Shown piece by piece: positions 23,691-24,334 of a stretch of DNA of 24,334 nt. The stretch's first letter is position 1, and every line of letters starts with the position of its first letter. The notes beneath the pieces are model-generated. The model searched no databases. It was not told the origin of the DNA and saw nothing but the letters and a program-made list of their open reading frames with translations. Source of the stretch: CAYJAB01 sp964368305 (lineage in GTDB: Bacteria > Bacillota_I > Bacilli_A > Erysipelotrichales > Erysipelotrichaceae); assembly GCA_964368305.1 (NCBI GenBank), contig CAYJAB010000018.1, positions 1-24,334 of the forward strand, given 5' to 3'. Both the position numbers and the translations under genes were made by a program.

Positions 23691-24334
23691 CTACAAAATA
23701 CCACCTACACCTTTATATTTATCTACAAACGCTGATATTTTCTGATATACATTTTGCTTCAATGTTAAATATTTTGGATTAAGCGGACTCATTTTAGGTA
23801 ATACAGCATTTAGTTCTGTCCCATTCTCTGTTGCATATTCACGCTTTAATGATGACATGATATAACGCTTTGCCTTATCATAATTTAGTCCTTCTACTCT
23901 AATTAACTCTTCTGCTTCACGAACTTGCTCCTGTTGAGCATATTTGAAAAATGCATCTATAATATTTGCTTTATCTTCGAATTTATCAAGGTCGTTTTGG
24001 TTAATGAAGTCCACCACCAAACTTTCTTTTGCTCTATTTCCTGCACTGGAGCGAATAAGCCTACGAACATCTTCTAGAAGACTTGTTTTGTCCTGTCGCT
24101 TTTTGTTTTTATCAAAAATAAGCTCAAGAATATAGTCAAGGTTAATTTCTTGGGATTTAAGTAAATCTACCTCAAAGACAACATCGTCCCAGTCAATTTT
24201 TGACTCTTCTTTTTCCTTGCCTTCTTTTTGCTGACGAAGCCAATCACGAATATCATTGTAAGTGGAGCGGTAGTCTTGGATTGTTCTCTCTGCCGGCATT
24301 TCTAAGCCTTGCATAGCCTGTAAATCTTCATCTG
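23691..24334 (-). CDS. hsdR: Type I restriction endonuclease subunit R, C-terminal part (runs off right edge)
   Basis: The frame is open to the edge: before the first internal Met it reads DEDLQA, so the true start lies outside. The visible 214 residues match the C-terminal helical domain of HsdR: YRSTYNDIRDWLR, SKIDWDDVVFEVDLLKSQEINLDYIL-type block (split: WDDVVFEVDLLKSQEINLDY near 42-61 of the internal-Met form), RSSAGNRAKESLVVDFI and the final KISAFVDKYKGVGG. This domain contacts the methylase core; the nuclease and helicase motor domains would lie beyond the window. It is the first visible gene of the minus-strand RM locus. Confidence 0.92.
   Translation of the reverse strand, partial: DEDLQAMQGLEMPAERTIQDYRSTYNDIRDWLRQQKEGKEKEESKIDWDDVVFEVDLLKSQEINLDYILELIFDKNKKRQDKTSLLEDVRRLIRSSAGNRAKESLVVDFINQNDLDKFEDKANIIDAFFKYAQQEQVREAEELIRVEGLNYDKAKRYIMSSLKREYATENGTELNAVLPKMSPLNPKYLTLKQNVYQKISAFVDKYKGVGGIL

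Overview
The window is from a low-GC Gram-positive bacterium (Firmicutes). Evidence: AT-rich DNA, AGGAGG-type ribosome sites, sigma-A promoters, many U-tract hairpin terminators, a methionine T-box, a Bacillus-like tmk-holB-ricT-rsmI-metG gene order, and a glycerol kinase with the HPr-phosphorylated histidine of Firmicutes. An Erysipelotrichia-like host is a guess. No rRNA, tRNA, CRISPR array or insertion sequence was seen. A run of exactly 100 N at 16628-16727 marks an assembly gap inside a gene.

Layout. 1-1052: the start of a minus-strand gene leaving the left edge, 330 bases of AT-rich DNA, and a membrane-anchored NERD-domain protein. 1158-2317 (minus): two overlapping half-size ChrA chromate-transporter genes. 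2402-7929 (plus): a tightly packed housekeeping run: thymidylate kinase, DNA polymerase III delta-prime, RicT and RsmI, then a consensus promoter, a Met T-box and methionyl-tRNA synthetase. 8004-8663: an alpha/beta hydrolase. 8840-10315 (minus): glycerol kinase. 10316-11128: a gene-free stretch with unexplained RNA-like structure. 11129-12846: an MFS (sugar-phosphate-permease-like) transporter, preceded by two tandem hairpin/T-run units, overlapping a DUF1697 gene. 12883-14470: DegV (minus) divergent from a YigZ/IMPACT protein. 14584-17880: a DUF1622 membrane protein, a small lipoprotein, an MBOAT acyltransferase broken by the gap, and a DHHW/AlgX-like protein; the last three look like an envelope polysaccharide O-acylation cassette. 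17966-20275: a DUF2877 (AllH-like) protein convergent with a sodium:solute symporter.

20400-24334 (minus) is the most accessory-looking part. It is a type I restriction-modification locus: the C-terminal part of HsdR (gene runs off the right edge), a three-helix membrane protein with a soluble tail, HsdM, and a 218-residue unknown with a weak PD-(D/E)XK-like core. No HsdS specificity subunit is visible; the place after hsdM where it often lies is taken by the unknown protein. This is the best candidate here for an undescribed system, but the right part of the locus is outside the window.

Less certain but notable are possible RNA switches: the twin hairpin leader of the MFS gene, the 66-nt hairpin downstream of glpK, and a possible minus-strand RNA of about 600 nt ending just upstream of glpK.
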